A stretch of DNA of 64,000 bases from Caldicoprobacter oshimai DSM 21659 (GTDB lineage Bacteria > Bacillota > Clostridia > Caldicoprobacterales > Caldicoprobacteraceae). The notes beneath the pieces are model-generated. The model did not search any database. It was not told the origin of the DNA and saw only the letters and a list, made by a program, of their open reading frames with translations. Shown in pieces: positions 27,669-37,748 of this stretch (within the stretch, counting starts at the first letter, position 1; each line of letters opens with the position of its first letter). Where the stretch lies: contig JAGB01000002.1 of assembly GCA_000526435.1 (NCBI GenBank), positions 62,001 through 126,000 on the forward strand, in the 5' to 3' direction. The position numbers and the translations under genes are program-made.

Positions 27669-30334
27669 CACTCCATAAAAGCTATAAATATAGGCTTCAA
27701 GGTAGGACAGGGTTTGCTTTTATAGGCATATTCAGCCTGAATCTCTTCTTTTTCCTTTTTCAACCGCTCAATCCTACGCCTTTTGATGTTTTCAATCCCT
27801 ATCCTACTGGCCGCTTCCAGCCTCAAATCAAGAGCATATAGATATTTCTGGTATTGGTTGGCGTTTTCTTCATCAAACCGCTTTTTCATTTCCAAAAATT
27901 GATGGTATGCAGCATCTTTCGCAATGCTCAATATCCTGTCAAACTCCTCATCACTTAGTTGCTTAACTCCCAATATCTCCATGGCTCTCCCCGGCTTTAT
28001 CATCTCATCCCATATCCTCCTTGCCGATACCGGACGAACAACTCCCTCAATATTTATGAAAACGGGGACAATGCATTTGTTCTTTATATCAGGACCCAAG
28101 CTTAACTCCCACAATGACCAATATCCTTTTTCGTTGGGCAGGTCAGGAAGATTTATCACAACAGCTCCATCAGCTTTATCCCAATAAAGGTCCCCCTTTA
28201 TAATCTCGCTTATCTCCTGACTGTTAAGGTCAATATCTAGCTGTTCAAGCCTGACATCCTCACCTCTCCAGACCTTATAGTTTAAATACATATGCCGCGT
28301 CAATTCTTTCATATTGTAATCGCGTATACTCGATACCAAATCAAAATCAATCGTCTTTTCGGTTTTAATTAAGTCGCGCACTTTTTGAGCCTGCTCAACC
28401 TGCTGCTTTATTTGTGCCCCCAGCTTTTCAATGTAATAATCAGCGTTTTTAGGCTCAGCAATGGTTTTTATATAAACATCGGTAAAATCTACCTCGGCCA
28501 GCTGGCTGTCCAAAACATCCTCCATCTTGTCGATACCCATCTGCTCAAGTATAACGGCCAGCTTTTCTTCGAGGACCTCGCGAACCCTGTTTTCAACCGT
28601 ATCCTCGAGCAGATAGTTAAACACCAGCACATCCCGGCTCTGCCCTATTCTGTCCACCCTGCCTATCCGCTGCTCAATCTTCATCGGGTTCCAGGGCAAA
28701 TCATAGTTTATAACCACATTGGAAAATTGAAGGTTTATCCCTTCTCCACCGGCATCGGTTGAAATGAGTATATCGGTTTGATTTTTGAACTCCTCAATTA
28801 CAGCGTTTCTTTCATCTATGTTCATGGATCCGTTTAAAATTGAAACTCTATACCCCCAGCGCTCTAAAAACTCTTTTAAAAACTGCTGGGTGGCGACAAA
28901 CTCCGTGAATATGATTACCTTTCTTCCCTTCTCTTCACTAAAAAGCCTGTCCAAAAGCTCTAAAAGGTGTTCTGCCTTGGCGTCTATGAACTGGTGCTCG
29001 GCCTGTTTGGCCACCGCTAAAATTCCCTTAAGCTCGGCTATCTCAGCCTTTAAGTTGAGTGCCTTGGTCTGAAGCAAAACATCAAGTGCAGCCTCTGCGT
29101 CCATTTCGATCAGGTCATCCAAAGAAAGTTCAGATATCCTGGCTTCCTGGCCTTCGAGTATTGTTATGCGCCTCTCTATACTATCGCGAATTGCGGCGGT
29201 ACTGCTGGTAACCAGCCTCTGCATGAGAATCATCAAAAAGCCTATGTAGTACTTTTTCTCCCTTATAGCTCTGTTGTATCCATGCCTCACGTATTCGGTC
29301 ACCAGGTCATACAGTTCTCTTTGTAGACTGTGACGTTTTTCCCACTTTATGTGTATCGCCTTTGTTATCCTGTTCTTAAAAAGCCTGTTCCTCTCATGGT
29401 CAACAGCTTCCCGTTTTTCGGTACGTATTATATAGGACGCCACCTGCTCTTTAACTATGGCGCGCTGGTCCGGAAATGCCTTTTCATCAAGCAGCCGCAT
29501 CAAACGCAAAAACGGCTCGGCCTTGCCCGAATGCGGCGTAGCGGTAAGCAAAAGAAGGTAAGGGCTGGCTTTGGCCAGCAGCCTCGCCAGCTTGTACCTT
29601 GCCACATCGCTGGAACTACCCGCCACACGGTGCGCCTCGTCAATGACAATAAGGTCCCATCCGCTGTTTACAATGGAATAGACCCTCTCATTGTTATACC
29701 GTTCTATCTTTTCTCTGTCCCAACCTGCACGCCGCTCCAGAGGCTTTATTGAATCCATAGGGCTTATTACCTGATCAAAAGCCTCATATATGTTTGAAAT
29801 TCCGTGCAGCCTTTTTATAGCATCATGGTCCTCGGGCAGGATTACATTAAAATACTCGCCAAACTTATCCTTCATCTCAACGTACCACTGCGTTACCAAT
29901 CCTTTGGGACATACTATCAATATCCTCTTTATCATTCCCCTTTCTTTGAGCTCCTTTATTATAAGCCCGGCTTCGATGGTCTTGCCCAATCCTACCTCAT
30001 CTGCCAGCAAATACCGTATCCTGTTACCTGATAACGCCCTTTTAACGGCATAGAGCTGATGTGGAAGCGGCAGCAGTTTTTCGCTTAAATTTGAAAACAT
30101 GCCTCTGGCCAGAGTATCTTTAACCCTGGCCAGAGATGTGATGTATCTTACAAAGGCTCCAGAACAGTAATTTTTATTTAAATTATCCAAATAATCTCCG
30201 GCTATTTGATATACAGTTCCGCTAACAGGGTCGTAAACCTTATACGAAACATACCCCCACAGCTCATTTCTTTCTATAACCTGTACCCTGCTCCCCCTTA
30301 CAGAATCAAAGGCCCATTGCCCCACACCAATCAT
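27668..30334 (-). CDS. brxHII: BREX-3 SNF2-type helicase BrxHII
   Basis: An 888-residue SF2 helicase of the RapA/SNF2 kind. Walker A is DEVGLGKT (about residues 112-119). DEAH is in LIVIDEAHRVAG. The TATPH motif follows. The C-terminal helicase half has STDAGGEGINLQFSNVVIN and EQRIGRVDRIGQ. Such a helicase is specific to the type 3 BREX layout. The start ATG 30334 sits seven bases after the pglX stop, and the ribosome site lies in the end of pglX. It should drive DNA or complex remodelling during phage exclusion. Confidence 0.9.
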   Translation of the reverse strand: MIGVGQWAFDSVRGSRVQVIERNELWGYVSYKVYDPVSGTVYQIAGDYLDNLNKNYCSGAFVRYITSLARVKDTLARGMFSNLSEKLLPLPHQLYAVKRALSGNRIRYLLADEVGLGKTIEAGLIIKELKERGMIKRILIVCPKGLVTQWYVEMKDKFGEYFNVILPEDHDAIKRLHGISNIYEAFDQVISPMDSIKPLERRAGWDREKIERYNNERVYSIVNSGWDLIVIDEAHRVAGSSSDVARYKLARLLAKASPYLLLLTATPHSGKAEPFLRLMRLLDEKAFPDQRAIVKEQVASYIIRTEKREAVDHERNRLFKNRITKAIHIKWEKRHSLQRELYDLVTEYVRHGYNRAIREKKYYIGFLMILMQRLVTSSTAAIRDSIERRITILEGQEARISELSLDDLIEMDAEAALDVLLQTKALNLKAEIAELKGILAVAKQAEHQFIDAKAEHLLELLDRLFSEEKGRKVIIFTEFVATQQFLKEFLERWGYRVSILNGSMNIDERNAVIEEFKNQTDILISTDAGGEGINLQFSNVVINYDLPWNPMKIEQRIGRVDRIGQSRDVLVFNYLLEDTVENRVREVLEEKLAVILEQMGIDKMEDVLDSQLAEVDFTDVYIKTIAEPKNADYYIEKLGAQIKQQVEQAQKVRDLIKTEKTIDFDLVSSIRDYNMKELTRHMYLNYKVWRGEDVRLEQLDIDLNSQEISEIIKGDLYWDKADGAVVINLPDLPNEKGYWSLWELSLGPDIKNKCIVPVFINIEGVVRPVSARRIWDEMIKPGRAMEILGVKQLSDEEFDRILSIAKDAAYHQFLEMKKRFDEENANQYQKYLYALDLRLEAASRIGIENIKRRRIERLKKEKEEIQAEYAYKSKPCPTLKPIFIAFME

Positions 30335-30343
30335 CAAAACCCC

Positions 30344-32881
30344 TTATCCCTCCAGCTTGCTACGCGCATTGTCATAATACATAAGCACAGCCGGGTCTTC
30401 CTGCACAACACTTTCAGGCAGCCTCCTTGCCACCTTGACGATAGTGGCAAAGTCACGCTCTTTCCAGCACTTTTCAAAGCCGGCCCGAATGGCCTCCATC
30501 CTGAACACCTTGAGTTTGCCGGTACCCTTGGTATATTCCTCAAACTCCTTAAGCAGCTTCTTCTGCCTCAGCTTCGCAAGGTCTGAGGCCTTGCTAAGAT
30601 CCGGCACATACCATCTTCCCTCTTCGTCCTGTAAAAAGTTCTCTTGAAGTATTTCTTTTAACTCCGGCATCTTTTCATACCTCTGCTGGCGCAGCTCCTT
30701 GATGAACTTGGGCTGTATCTCCTGATATGTTTGGGGAGTTGATAGCTCTCGATACAGCCACTGTATGGCACTCTTTTCATCAGTAACCACAAACGAAAGC
30801 TGGACGTTATCGATGTCCATCTTCAGCCTCTTTTCATCGTATTGATTGACCTGGTCGGGCAGAAAGTACATTCCATCACGCTCGATAAATCTCTCTTTCA
30901 GCCCTTTATAGAACTCGGATGCATCCATCGGCACAGGGATGCCGTTTACAACGTGGTAGGCAACCATGCGGTCAAACAGCAGATAGGCCTGCCTTTCGGC
31001 TATTACCTCCAGCCTACCGTTGTTTTCGATGACCACCGGAAGCTGTTCAAGGTGCTGGCGCACAAACTCCCACACCGCTTCCTCGCTGCCGGCATTTTCA
31101 ATGAAACGCCGTTTAAAGCTCTCCCTGGGCTTGTATGCTGAAATGATGAGGTCCTGCTTGACCGCAGAACTGGTTGTAACCTGCTTGAAACTCCCCTGCT
31201 TCTTATCAAGTGTGCGCACATCGGCTACCACAAAACCCGCCCTAAGCAACGCCTCCTGTATGGCATTCCACACCGCATTGGACGAATTGTGGAACTCCAC
31301 CGTCATCCAGCGCCCTGGCTTGAGTATTCGATAGCACTCAGCAAAACACCTCTCCATCAGCTCCTGATACTCCGCTAAGCCCTTCTTCTGCACCTTGTTT
31401 ACAACGGCCTCAGGTTTGTTGTTGGTGAAAACCTTAAGCCACGCCTCCCACAAGAAATTGAGCTCGGAATACATGAGGTTGCTGCCAAAGGGTGGATCGG
31501 TGAAAATGTAGTCAATGGAGTTTGGTTTTATCTGGGAAATATCTGTTGACGAATGAGTACTAATTATTGAATAACCTTCTTTTATGCATACATTTGAACA
31601 AGATTGAATATATTTCTGAATTTTCCTTCTTACAAACTCAATAACATTTATCTCCCTAATCATTGATGATACATAGAGAGTCCCAGATAATTTGCTTGGA
31701 AGTCCATTTATTCTTTCTCTATTCAATTTTGAACTTCCTTCTAGTACAGAAGTTATTAACCAAATCATATTAATGTTACTACTTACATTAGAATAGAATT
31801 TACTTAATACTGTCATAGTTCTCTTCGTATAAAAATGATGCACATGCGTTATGCCCAGTCTATCATTTCTTCTCGATTCCTCTCCCTCAGGCATTCTGTC
31901 AGTTGGATACCAATACGGTATGTCCATCTCCTCGATCTTCTTAAGCAGCTCAAAGTCAAAAGTATCGGGCTTTTTCTCATACCGCTTCTTGCCCACGGAA
32001 TAGTTTATCAGCACCGGCACCTGCTTGGCAAAGGTACATGTTTGCTTGAGGGCCCTGTCGTACACCGTCTCCTGTGCCCTGTCGCAGTCGGTCTTCTTAA
32101 GCTCGCTGAAACAGTGTGGGCAACGGAAGCGATCCGACACCTTACCCTTTTTCTTATCCACCGCCACATCCCAGAATACAAATTCCTTGGAGCAGTGCGG
32201 GCATACGAAAACATCCGACCATACAACGTAGTTTATCTTTCCCTTGACGGGGTTCCCGTCAAGCCCTTTTACCACGTTGCCCTCTTCATCGGTATGGAGC
32301 GTCTCGTACATCCATCCGCATTCCTTTTCGCATTCATCCAGTATCCTCTTGGCCTCTTTTTCAAACTCGGCAACATCCACCGGCAGATTGTAGTTTGCGG
32401 CTATGAATGTAGCGGCGGGCGACAAATCGTTAAGGATTGCCTTCCTTGCACCCCATTTGACGTAAGGCATCTCCTTCTCAATCTGAATCTTAAAAGCCGG
32501 GTCGGGATTCCCACACATCTGAGCGGCAACGCCCGTCATCCCTGTACCGCAAAATCCGTCAAACACAATATCTCCAGGATCAGTATAATGAAGTATATAG
32601 CGCATTATGGCCTTATACGGCACTTTGGTGTGGTAACTGTGAGCATTGTAAATGGGGTCATTCTTTCCCTCGCTGACATCGGCTGCAAACGGCTCCCTGT
32701 GATATGTGTCGGTGGCCTCATCATAAGGCTTGCCGTGCTGCTTTATGAAATCCTCAATAAATGGATTGGGGCAAGCGGTATAATAAGGGGGCTGGGACAG
32801 GGCAATTATGTCCTCATCCCTGCCTATTGGGAAACCCTCTATATGCCTTACGCTGTCCAAATGCTCCTTTGTAAGCTTCAT
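30344..32881 (-). CDS. pglXI: BREX-3 adenine-specific DNA methyltransferase PglX
   Basis: An 845-residue amino-methyltransferase. SAM motif I, FDGFCGTGMTG, is near residue 104. A zinc ribbon (FVCPHCSKEF, FRCPHCFSEL) lies near 225-265. Catalytic motif IV, FTDPPFGSNLMY, is near 460. This order, with a long stretch between I and IV, is that of alpha-class enzymes, whose target-recognition domain lies in between. Residues about 345-458 are encoded by an abruptly AT-rich patch. The enzyme marks self DNA for the BREX system. It starts in a 4-nt ATGA overlap with the MNT gene. No frameshift seen. Confidence 0.9.
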   Translation of the reverse strand: MKLTKEHLDSVRHIEGFPIGRDEDIIALSQPPYYTACPNPFIEDFIKQHGKPYDEATDTYHREPFAADVSEGKNDPIYNAHSYHTKVPYKAIMRYILHYTDPGDIVFDGFCGTGMTGVAAQMCGNPDPAFKIQIEKEMPYVKWGARKAILNDLSPAATFIAANYNLPVDVAEFEKEAKRILDECEKECGWMYETLHTDEEGNVVKGLDGNPVKGKINYVVWSDVFVCPHCSKEFVFWDVAVDKKKGKVSDRFRCPHCFSELKKTDCDRAQETVYDRALKQTCTFAKQVPVLINYSVGKKRYEKKPDTFDFELLKKIEEMDIPYWYPTDRMPEGEESRRNDRLGITHVHHFYTKRTMTVLSKFYSNVSSNINMIWLITSVLEGSSKLNRERINGLPSKLSGTLYVSSMIREINVIEFVRRKIQKYIQSCSNVCIKEGYSIISTHSSTDISQIKPNSIDYIFTDPPFGSNLMYSELNFLWEAWLKVFTNNKPEAVVNKVQKKGLAEYQELMERCFAECYRILKPGRWMTVEFHNSSNAVWNAIQEALLRAGFVVADVRTLDKKQGSFKQVTTSSAVKQDLIISAYKPRESFKRRFIENAGSEEAVWEFVRQHLEQLPVVIENNGRLEVIAERQAYLLFDRMVAYHVVNGIPVPMDASEFYKGLKERFIERDGMYFLPDQVNQYDEKRLKMDIDNVQLSFVVTDEKSAIQWLYRELSTPQTYQEIQPKFIKELRQQRYEKMPELKEILQENFLQDEEGRWYVPDLSKASDLAKLRQKKLLKEFEEYTKGTGKLKVFRMEAIRAGFEKCWKERDFATIVKVARRLPESVVQEDPAVLMYYDNARSKLEG

Positions 32882-33180
32882 ACATCAGCCCTCCTGTATA
32901 TCTCTATTCCATCCCTTTCTATGCTTTTCTTAAAGTCACCATTGTCCAAACTGTTTACATCAACCACATCAACCTTGTATATCCCGGCTGCACGGTCGAT
33001 ATCGTCGATAAGGCCAGGACAAGCTCGGCCATCAGTATATATGGCAATGTCAATATCCGAGTTATAACGGTAGTCACCCCTGGCTCTTGAACCGAATATG
33101 ACGGCTCTCTTTACAGCTTTGTGTTTGTCTATCGCTGATACGATTTTTTGGATTATACGCTCTTCAAGACCAAATCTCAT
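32878..33180 (-). CDS. MNT-type nucleotidyltransferase antitoxin inside the BREX operon
   Basis: A 100-residue minimal nucleotidyltransferase. The GSx10DxD motif is complete: Gly30-Ser31 and Asp42-x-Asp44 in GSRARGDYRYNSDIDIAI, with a third Asp in VDVVDV. Proteins of this class AMPylate a Tyr on their HEPN partner and so silence it. The start overlaps the HEPN gene by 4 bases (ATGA) and the end overlaps pglX by 4 bases. The pair is thus locked into the BREX message. Whether it guards the system or was simply captured is not known. Confidence 0.87.
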   Translation of the reverse strand: MRFGLEERIIQKIVSAIDKHKAVKRAVIFGSRARGDYRYNSDIDIAIYTDGRACPGLIDDIDRAAGIYKVDVVDVNSLDNGDFKKSIERDGIEIYRRADV

Positions 33181-33578
33181 TGCTCTATCTCCCTGCTTAT
33201 TGCTTCTTTTAATTTGCTCATGGCTGGATAATATCTATTTTTCACCTTTTCATAAACACGTCTGGCCGTGCTTTGATCGTAGGTATGTGAGGTAAGATTC
33301 CTGTCGTCCAGCATCTCAAGCCACACGTCCCCCTCATCGATCAAGCCGGCAGCAAAAGCCTCCTTAAAAGCCTGCCTCGGCGTCTTGACATCCGCTATGC
33401 CGCTGTAAGACATATAAGCCTTGATGAGTTTCCAGGAAAGCTCGTATGTGAACTCAAACCTCTGTATAACTGCATCCAAAACAATATCATCAGATTGGTC
33501 CCTTTCCAACGCTTCTTCAAGCCGCTTTAAAGCCCTTGAATAATCAGAAAGCTTTTCCCTTAACCTCTGTATATCCAT
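33177..33578 (-). CDS. HEPN-type toxin (HI0074-like, nucleotidyltransferase partner) inside the BREX operon
   Basis: A 133-residue helical protein of the HI0074/NTase-substrate-binding family, a branch of the HEPN fold. The RNase motif Rx4HxY is intact as RNLTSHTY (Arg93, His98, Tyr100), so it could act as an RNase toxin, with Tyr100 the usual AMPylation site. It follows brxC by 18 bases with its own GGAGG site and overlaps the MNT gene by 4 bases. This contrasts with the second HEPN protein at 38346, which lacks the His. Confidence 0.85.
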   Translation of the reverse strand: MDIQRLREKLSDYSRALKRLEEALERDQSDDIVLDAVIQRFEFTYELSWKLIKAYMSYSGIADVKTPRQAFKEAFAAGLIDEGDVWLEMLDDRNLTSHTYDQSTARRVYEKVKNRYYPAMSKLKEAISREIEQ

Positions 33579-33596
33579 AAACTCAGGCCTCCATTT

Positions 33597-36500
33597 TTAT
33601 TTCTTTACGATAATCCTCAACTTGCCTTTATCTCTCCCTTTGCTCCAATCTTTCACAAGGCTCTCAAACCTTTTTATTATACCATCAACGGTACATGGCC
33701 CCCATGATACCATGACTTCTGCCAAATCAGAGGCACTCACTTCAACCTTGTCAAGGCCCTCAAGCAGGGTGTTTACCGCATCCACAAAATTATCATCCAC
33801 CACATCCGGAAGCTTACGTTTTGACAGAAATTCCTCTATCAACCTGCGCTGGACAGCATCGAGATATTGAATATCTTTGGCCACCAGCGGGTCCTCTATA
33901 CTTGCAAGAATAATCCGCGTCCATTCCTCTTTCAACTGTTCCAGCCTTTCTTCAATGGCTTTCAGCCTGCCCTTAACCGGCTTCTCCTTATCAGCGGGCT
34001 TAAAGTTGCAGTGTGGGCAAAAATGATTTTTCTTAAGCTCGGTTGGAGACAGCTCATAACACACTTTTAATGAAGCCAACTCAACGTCGATTATGTTATC
34101 AAGCTTACTTACATCAAGGATTCCCTCGATTTTTCTGAGCTTCCTCAAGTTTGCCAGCGTCCTGCTTTGCAGTAACTCCTCTTTTTTCCTGCTGTCACTC
34201 AATCCCAAACGGTATCTATTATGAAGTTCCATATAATAGGTGATGTATTCTTCTTTCAGCTTGCTCAGCCTGCTATTTAAGTCAGAGATAAGGTCATCAC
34301 CGGGCAAATCCCTAAGCTGGTCCCTTATCTTCAAAAACTCCTGCTTTTCTGCCTTTATCCTCTCAAGCCATTTTTCGTCATCCAATATAAGCTCCACCTT
34401 GCTAAAATACTCTACATTGGTAGAACAGCTATTCTTGAAAGCCTCATACCTCTCCACTATTTCAATGGTTTTTATTCCTTCCGCTATCCTTTCAAGCTGC
34501 TCGACGGTATAATCGAAATTTTTCAGCTTTGCAGGAGTGTTAAACCTGCTAATAACCGAGTTGCCAAAATTCCGTACCAGGTCTATCTTTTCAATATAAT
34601 ATTTCATTATGTTGTCAGGTATTAGAAGCTCGCCCCACAGGGCAAAATTCTCATTGAGCAGTTCCTTTGCATGGAGCGCCCTGTCCAAAATATGCTTTAT
34701 CCTCTTTAAAAGCTCACTGACCGCTTCCTCCCATGTATTTGGATTGACGATAAGCCCTTCCGGTAGGCCCAGTATGCCAAACAATTTCTTAAGCTCGGCC
34801 ATTGCCGGAGTCTTTGGCCTGCCTACGTGCTTGAAATAATACAGGTCGATAAAGTTTGCGTTGGCCATATCCTCCAAATTTGAAGCATCATACCGCACGT
34901 TGTTATCAGCCAAAATGGTCACATGTCCGCTGTAAACCAGCGCTGCAAGTATCAGGACTATCCATTCTCGATCCAGCTTGAATTCCTTATCGTAGTATAC
35001 ATCTTCATACGGATTTTCAAATATATCGGACGCGTTTAAAACAGCACCTGGCGGCAGGCTGTTCATCTTTTTAATGAAGTAGCTGGCATACATGGACCTC
35101 TCGGGCTTTATCTTTCCACCGTCCAAAAGCCCAAAGCTGTCAAGCAGGTTGGCACCATCCTGCGTGTATTTCCCGGCGATGTAATCTAACCCTCTGTGGA
35201 GTACCTCGCGGTAATTCTCCCTGGTTATCTTGATCTTAAATTTAGGATACATGGGATATTTTTCAGCAAAGTACTCAGACAGCAATACCGAAGCCGTCAT
35301 GTCGATAATTTCTTTAAAGGTTTTATCATTCAGGCGTCGCCCATGGAGCACCTCCACAATCTGCCTGTTTACCCCTTTATAAGTAACGGTAAAACATGAA
35401 AGCTTGTGCGCGTCCAGCCATCGCAGAGCAGCCCGTTTGTGCTCTTCGGCCTTTTTGGCATACACCTTCTTGCTATCGGCTTGGCCGGATAGCTGTTCCA
35501 TCTCCTTTGCGCCTGCAAAAAGCCTTAAATGTTCCTCAAACTCCTCATCGCCTTTAAACCTGAAAAATACCTCATCCTCCTTTTTCTCATCAACCGCTGT
35601 CAACCTGCCGTAAGGCGGCAAAAAGTACACGTAAAAATCCCTGGGCGGCTGTGCCGTAGGCCGCTCATTCGACTCGCCCATGAACAGGTATCCACTTCTA
35701 TAGATGTTCCTGCCTTCCCAGTTTATAAAGTATTCGTAAATCCTGTGGTCCTTCACATACTCTGTTGCCTGCCAGTCGAGCATATCATAGATAATCGTAA
35801 AAAAGTACCTATTAAGGTGCGAATCATGGAGCGTACTGGCTCTTTGCTCTATTTTAGCGTCATAATCTATGTCCTTCTTCAGGTCAAGGAAGTACTGTTC
35901 ATTGTCCTTGTTGTACTCTATGAACTGGCCGCTTACCGTCTCCATAATGGCTTTCATTACCGACTGGATGGTCGATAAGAGGAACTCCTCATCCTTGATG
36001 GGCGTATCTATGTACAGGCACAGGTCATCCTTTAAGTTTTGTACAGTAAGCCCTGCCCTGACATCCAATCCACCTGTGGTAAGCCTGTGCACGCTCAAAG
36101 CATAGATAATCCTTATGGCTAAGGGTTTATATATGGCCTTAGCGGTAAACGACCTGTTGATTATATCCTCCAGCACGCCGCTTTTGTCCAGCACTTCTTT
36201 AATCTCTGGCTCTGCCTTTTTAGCCATGTTTTCCTTTATGTACTTCCAGTACGAATCATAAGATTTAATGCCGGGCTGGTCCTCCGGGACGTCCTGATCT
36301 ATTATCTCCTTTACCGTAGCAGATATGGTCTTGAGTATCTCGCGCTTTTCTGCCAGATATACGCGCTGAAAGGTCTCGATATAAGCCGGGTGTATTGGAA
36401 AAAGCTCCACAAATTCTTCCAGGCGCTCGGCCATGTTTTTATACAGGCTGCAAAACTTTTTAAGGTGTTCCCTTATCCAAGCCTTTTGCTCCGGAGTCTT

Positions 36501-37283
36501 TTTGAGTATCCGTTCGGATACTACATAAGCGATATCCTCCCTGCGAATGATCGCCTGCTCATACCTATCCTTTACCTTAAGCAGAGTATTGGCCACAAAG
36601 CTAAAGCTCGGGCTTTCAAACAGCGACTCCTGTACGCCGCATATGACCCTGAACCTGGAATTCTTTATAAACTCGCCCAGCTCTCTCAAAAAAGCGAGGT
36701 CATGCATAAGCTCCATTTCGGTGCGGCTCTTTAAATAGTCCAGCAGCTCGTCAATTACAAGAAGGTAACCTTTGGGCCCGTAAACCGCTTCAAACTTTTC
36801 CATCATCTCGTTGAGCGCATACTTATTGCTGGTTATGGTATCTGCAGGCGGAAAGGTGTAGTGTATGCCGCGCCTTGCCAAATCCTTCTCAAGCTCGCTT
36901 GTTATTATATTTCGCAGAGAAGTCTTGACCGCCCCGATTTCAATCCGCAGCACTTCAAATCTTCCTGCAATGGGCCGCATGTACTCAGCAAATTTTTTAT
37001 TCTTTAAATATTTTAAGTTGTTTGCATCCTGAGCGATGGCAGAGATAACCGACATAAGGTGGGATTTACCTGTACCGTAATTGCCCACCAAAAATACGCC
37101 TTTGTTATCGACCACCTCATCTAAGCTGAGCTGGGATAACATCCTGTCGTTGATCATATCCGCCATATCATCAGACATCACGTAGGTCTCAACCAATTTA
37201 GCAGCTTTAGAGGAATCATCAGCATCTTTTATTTGAATCACCGTTTCAATAGGATCAAAATTTATAAGCTCACCGTACTTCAT
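33597..37283 (-). CDS. brxC: BREX-3 large ATPase BrxC (DUF6079-like)
   Basis: A 1228-residue protein. Walker A is GNYGTGKS (residues 67-74). Walker B is YLLVIDELLDYL. Near residue 1085 a zinc-ribbon-like FCPHCNFKPAD is present with only two Cys visible. The N-terminal ATPase is followed by long helical regions and a C-terminal stretch rich in charged helices. This is the large AAA-type ATPase of BREX, similar to the proteins called DUF6079, and probably forms oligomers on DNA. It starts 12 bases after brxF with a GGGGGT site. Length is in the family's range. Confidence 0.88.
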   Translation of the reverse strand: MKYGELINFDPIETVIQIKDADDSSKAAKLVETYVMSDDMADMINDRMLSQLSLDEVVDNKGVFLVGNYGTGKSHLMSVISAIAQDANNLKYLKNKKFAEYMRPIAGRFEVLRIEIGAVKTSLRNIITSELEKDLARRGIHYTFPPADTITSNKYALNEMMEKFEAVYGPKGYLLVIDELLDYLKSRTEMELMHDLAFLRELGEFIKNSRFRVICGVQESLFESPSFSFVANTLLKVKDRYEQAIIRREDIAYVVSERILKKTPEQKAWIREHLKKFCSLYKNMAERLEEFVELFPIHPAYIETFQRVYLAEKREILKTISATVKEIIDQDVPEDQPGIKSYDSYWKYIKENMAKKAEPEIKEVLDKSGVLEDIINRSFTAKAIYKPLAIRIIYALSVHRLTTGGLDVRAGLTVQNLKDDLCLYIDTPIKDEEFLLSTIQSVMKAIMETVSGQFIEYNKDNEQYFLDLKKDIDYDAKIEQRASTLHDSHLNRYFFTIIYDMLDWQATEYVKDHRIYEYFINWEGRNIYRSGYLFMGESNERPTAQPPRDFYVYFLPPYGRLTAVDEKKEDEVFFRFKGDEEFEEHLRLFAGAKEMEQLSGQADSKKVYAKKAEEHKRAALRWLDAHKLSCFTVTYKGVNRQIVEVLHGRRLNDKTFKEIIDMTASVLLSEYFAEKYPMYPKFKIKITRENYREVLHRGLDYIAGKYTQDGANLLDSFGLLDGGKIKPERSMYASYFIKKMNSLPPGAVLNASDIFENPYEDVYYDKEFKLDREWIVLILAALVYSGHVTILADNNVRYDASNLEDMANANFIDLYYFKHVGRPKTPAMAELKKLFGILGLPEGLIVNPNTWEEAVSELLKRIKHILDRALHAKELLNENFALWGELLIPDNIMKYYIEKIDLVRNFGNSVISRFNTPAKLKNFDYTVEQLERIAEGIKTIEIVERYEAFKNSCSTNVEYFSKVELILDDEKWLERIKAEKQEFLKIRDQLRDLPGDDLISDLNSRLSKLKEEYITYYMELHNRYRLGLSDSRKKEELLQSRTLANLRKLRKIEGILDVSKLDNIIDVELASLKVCYELSPTELKKNHFCPHCNFKPADKEKPVKGRLKAIEERLEQLKEEWTRIILASIEDPLVAKDIQYLDAVQRRLIEEFLSKRKLPDVVDDNFVDAVNTLLEGLDKVEVSASDLAEVMVSWGPCTVDGIIKRFESLVKDWSKGRDKGKLRIIVKK

Positions 37284-37295
37284 AGCCCGTACCCC

Positions 37296-37748
37296 CTATT
37301 TCGTAATGCAACACACACCATAACTTCTAACCTCATATCTGTGAAAATCCGGATAATCCGGTTGCGCATAAGTCAGCACGCCATCCTGATAATCGCCATC
37401 CCATATTACCAAAAGCCTTTTGTTCTTCCCGGCCAGCTGCAAAGTTCTGATCACATCAAGCGAATACTCGGGAGAAAATAAAACATCTATGTTTTCCAGC
37501 ACAATATTCTTCGAAGGCGTTTTCTTTATGGCGCTTATCACTATATCAGCCACCATTTTCTTTCTCTGCTCTTTTGGAAGCCTGCACAGCTGCTCAGACA
37601 CAACAAGCCCAAGATTTATCCACTTCCAATTCGAAAAGAAGCTCTTCACCAGCTCTTTATCGACACAGGCAATCATCACATTGCCAGCATTTGAAATATA
37701 ACCTTCAGCAATCTGCCTCAGACTCAAACCATCATCCGCATAACTCAC
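37296..37748 (-). CDS. brxF: BREX-3 small protein BrxF
   Basis: A protein of about 150 residues heading the operon, in the brxF position next to brxC. The fold reads as a degenerate P-loop ATPase: NVMIACVDKELVKSFF in place of a Walker A, NIVLENIDVLF like a Walker B and KRLLVIWDGD. No canonical GxxxxGK[ST] is present. I favour GTG 37748 with AGGCGG seven bases upstream; an in-frame TTG at 37769 has no site. A good promoter lies at 37811-37839. BrxF occurs only in type 3 BREX, so its presence fixes the type. Confidence 0.82.
   Translation of the reverse strand: MSYADDGLSLRQIAEGYISNAGNVMIACVDKELVKSFFSNWKWINLGLVVSEQLCRLPKEQRKKMVADIVISAIKKTPSKNIVLENIDVLFSPEYSLDVIRTLQLAGKNKRLLVIWDGDYQDGVLTYAQPDYPDFHRYEVRSYGVCCITK

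Noticed and set aside
31835-33067. A 410-codon open frame on the plus strand
   Set aside because: It is antisense to pglX and the MNT gene, both with clear conserved motifs. The translated sequence shows no recognisable domain and has the look of a mirrored frame.
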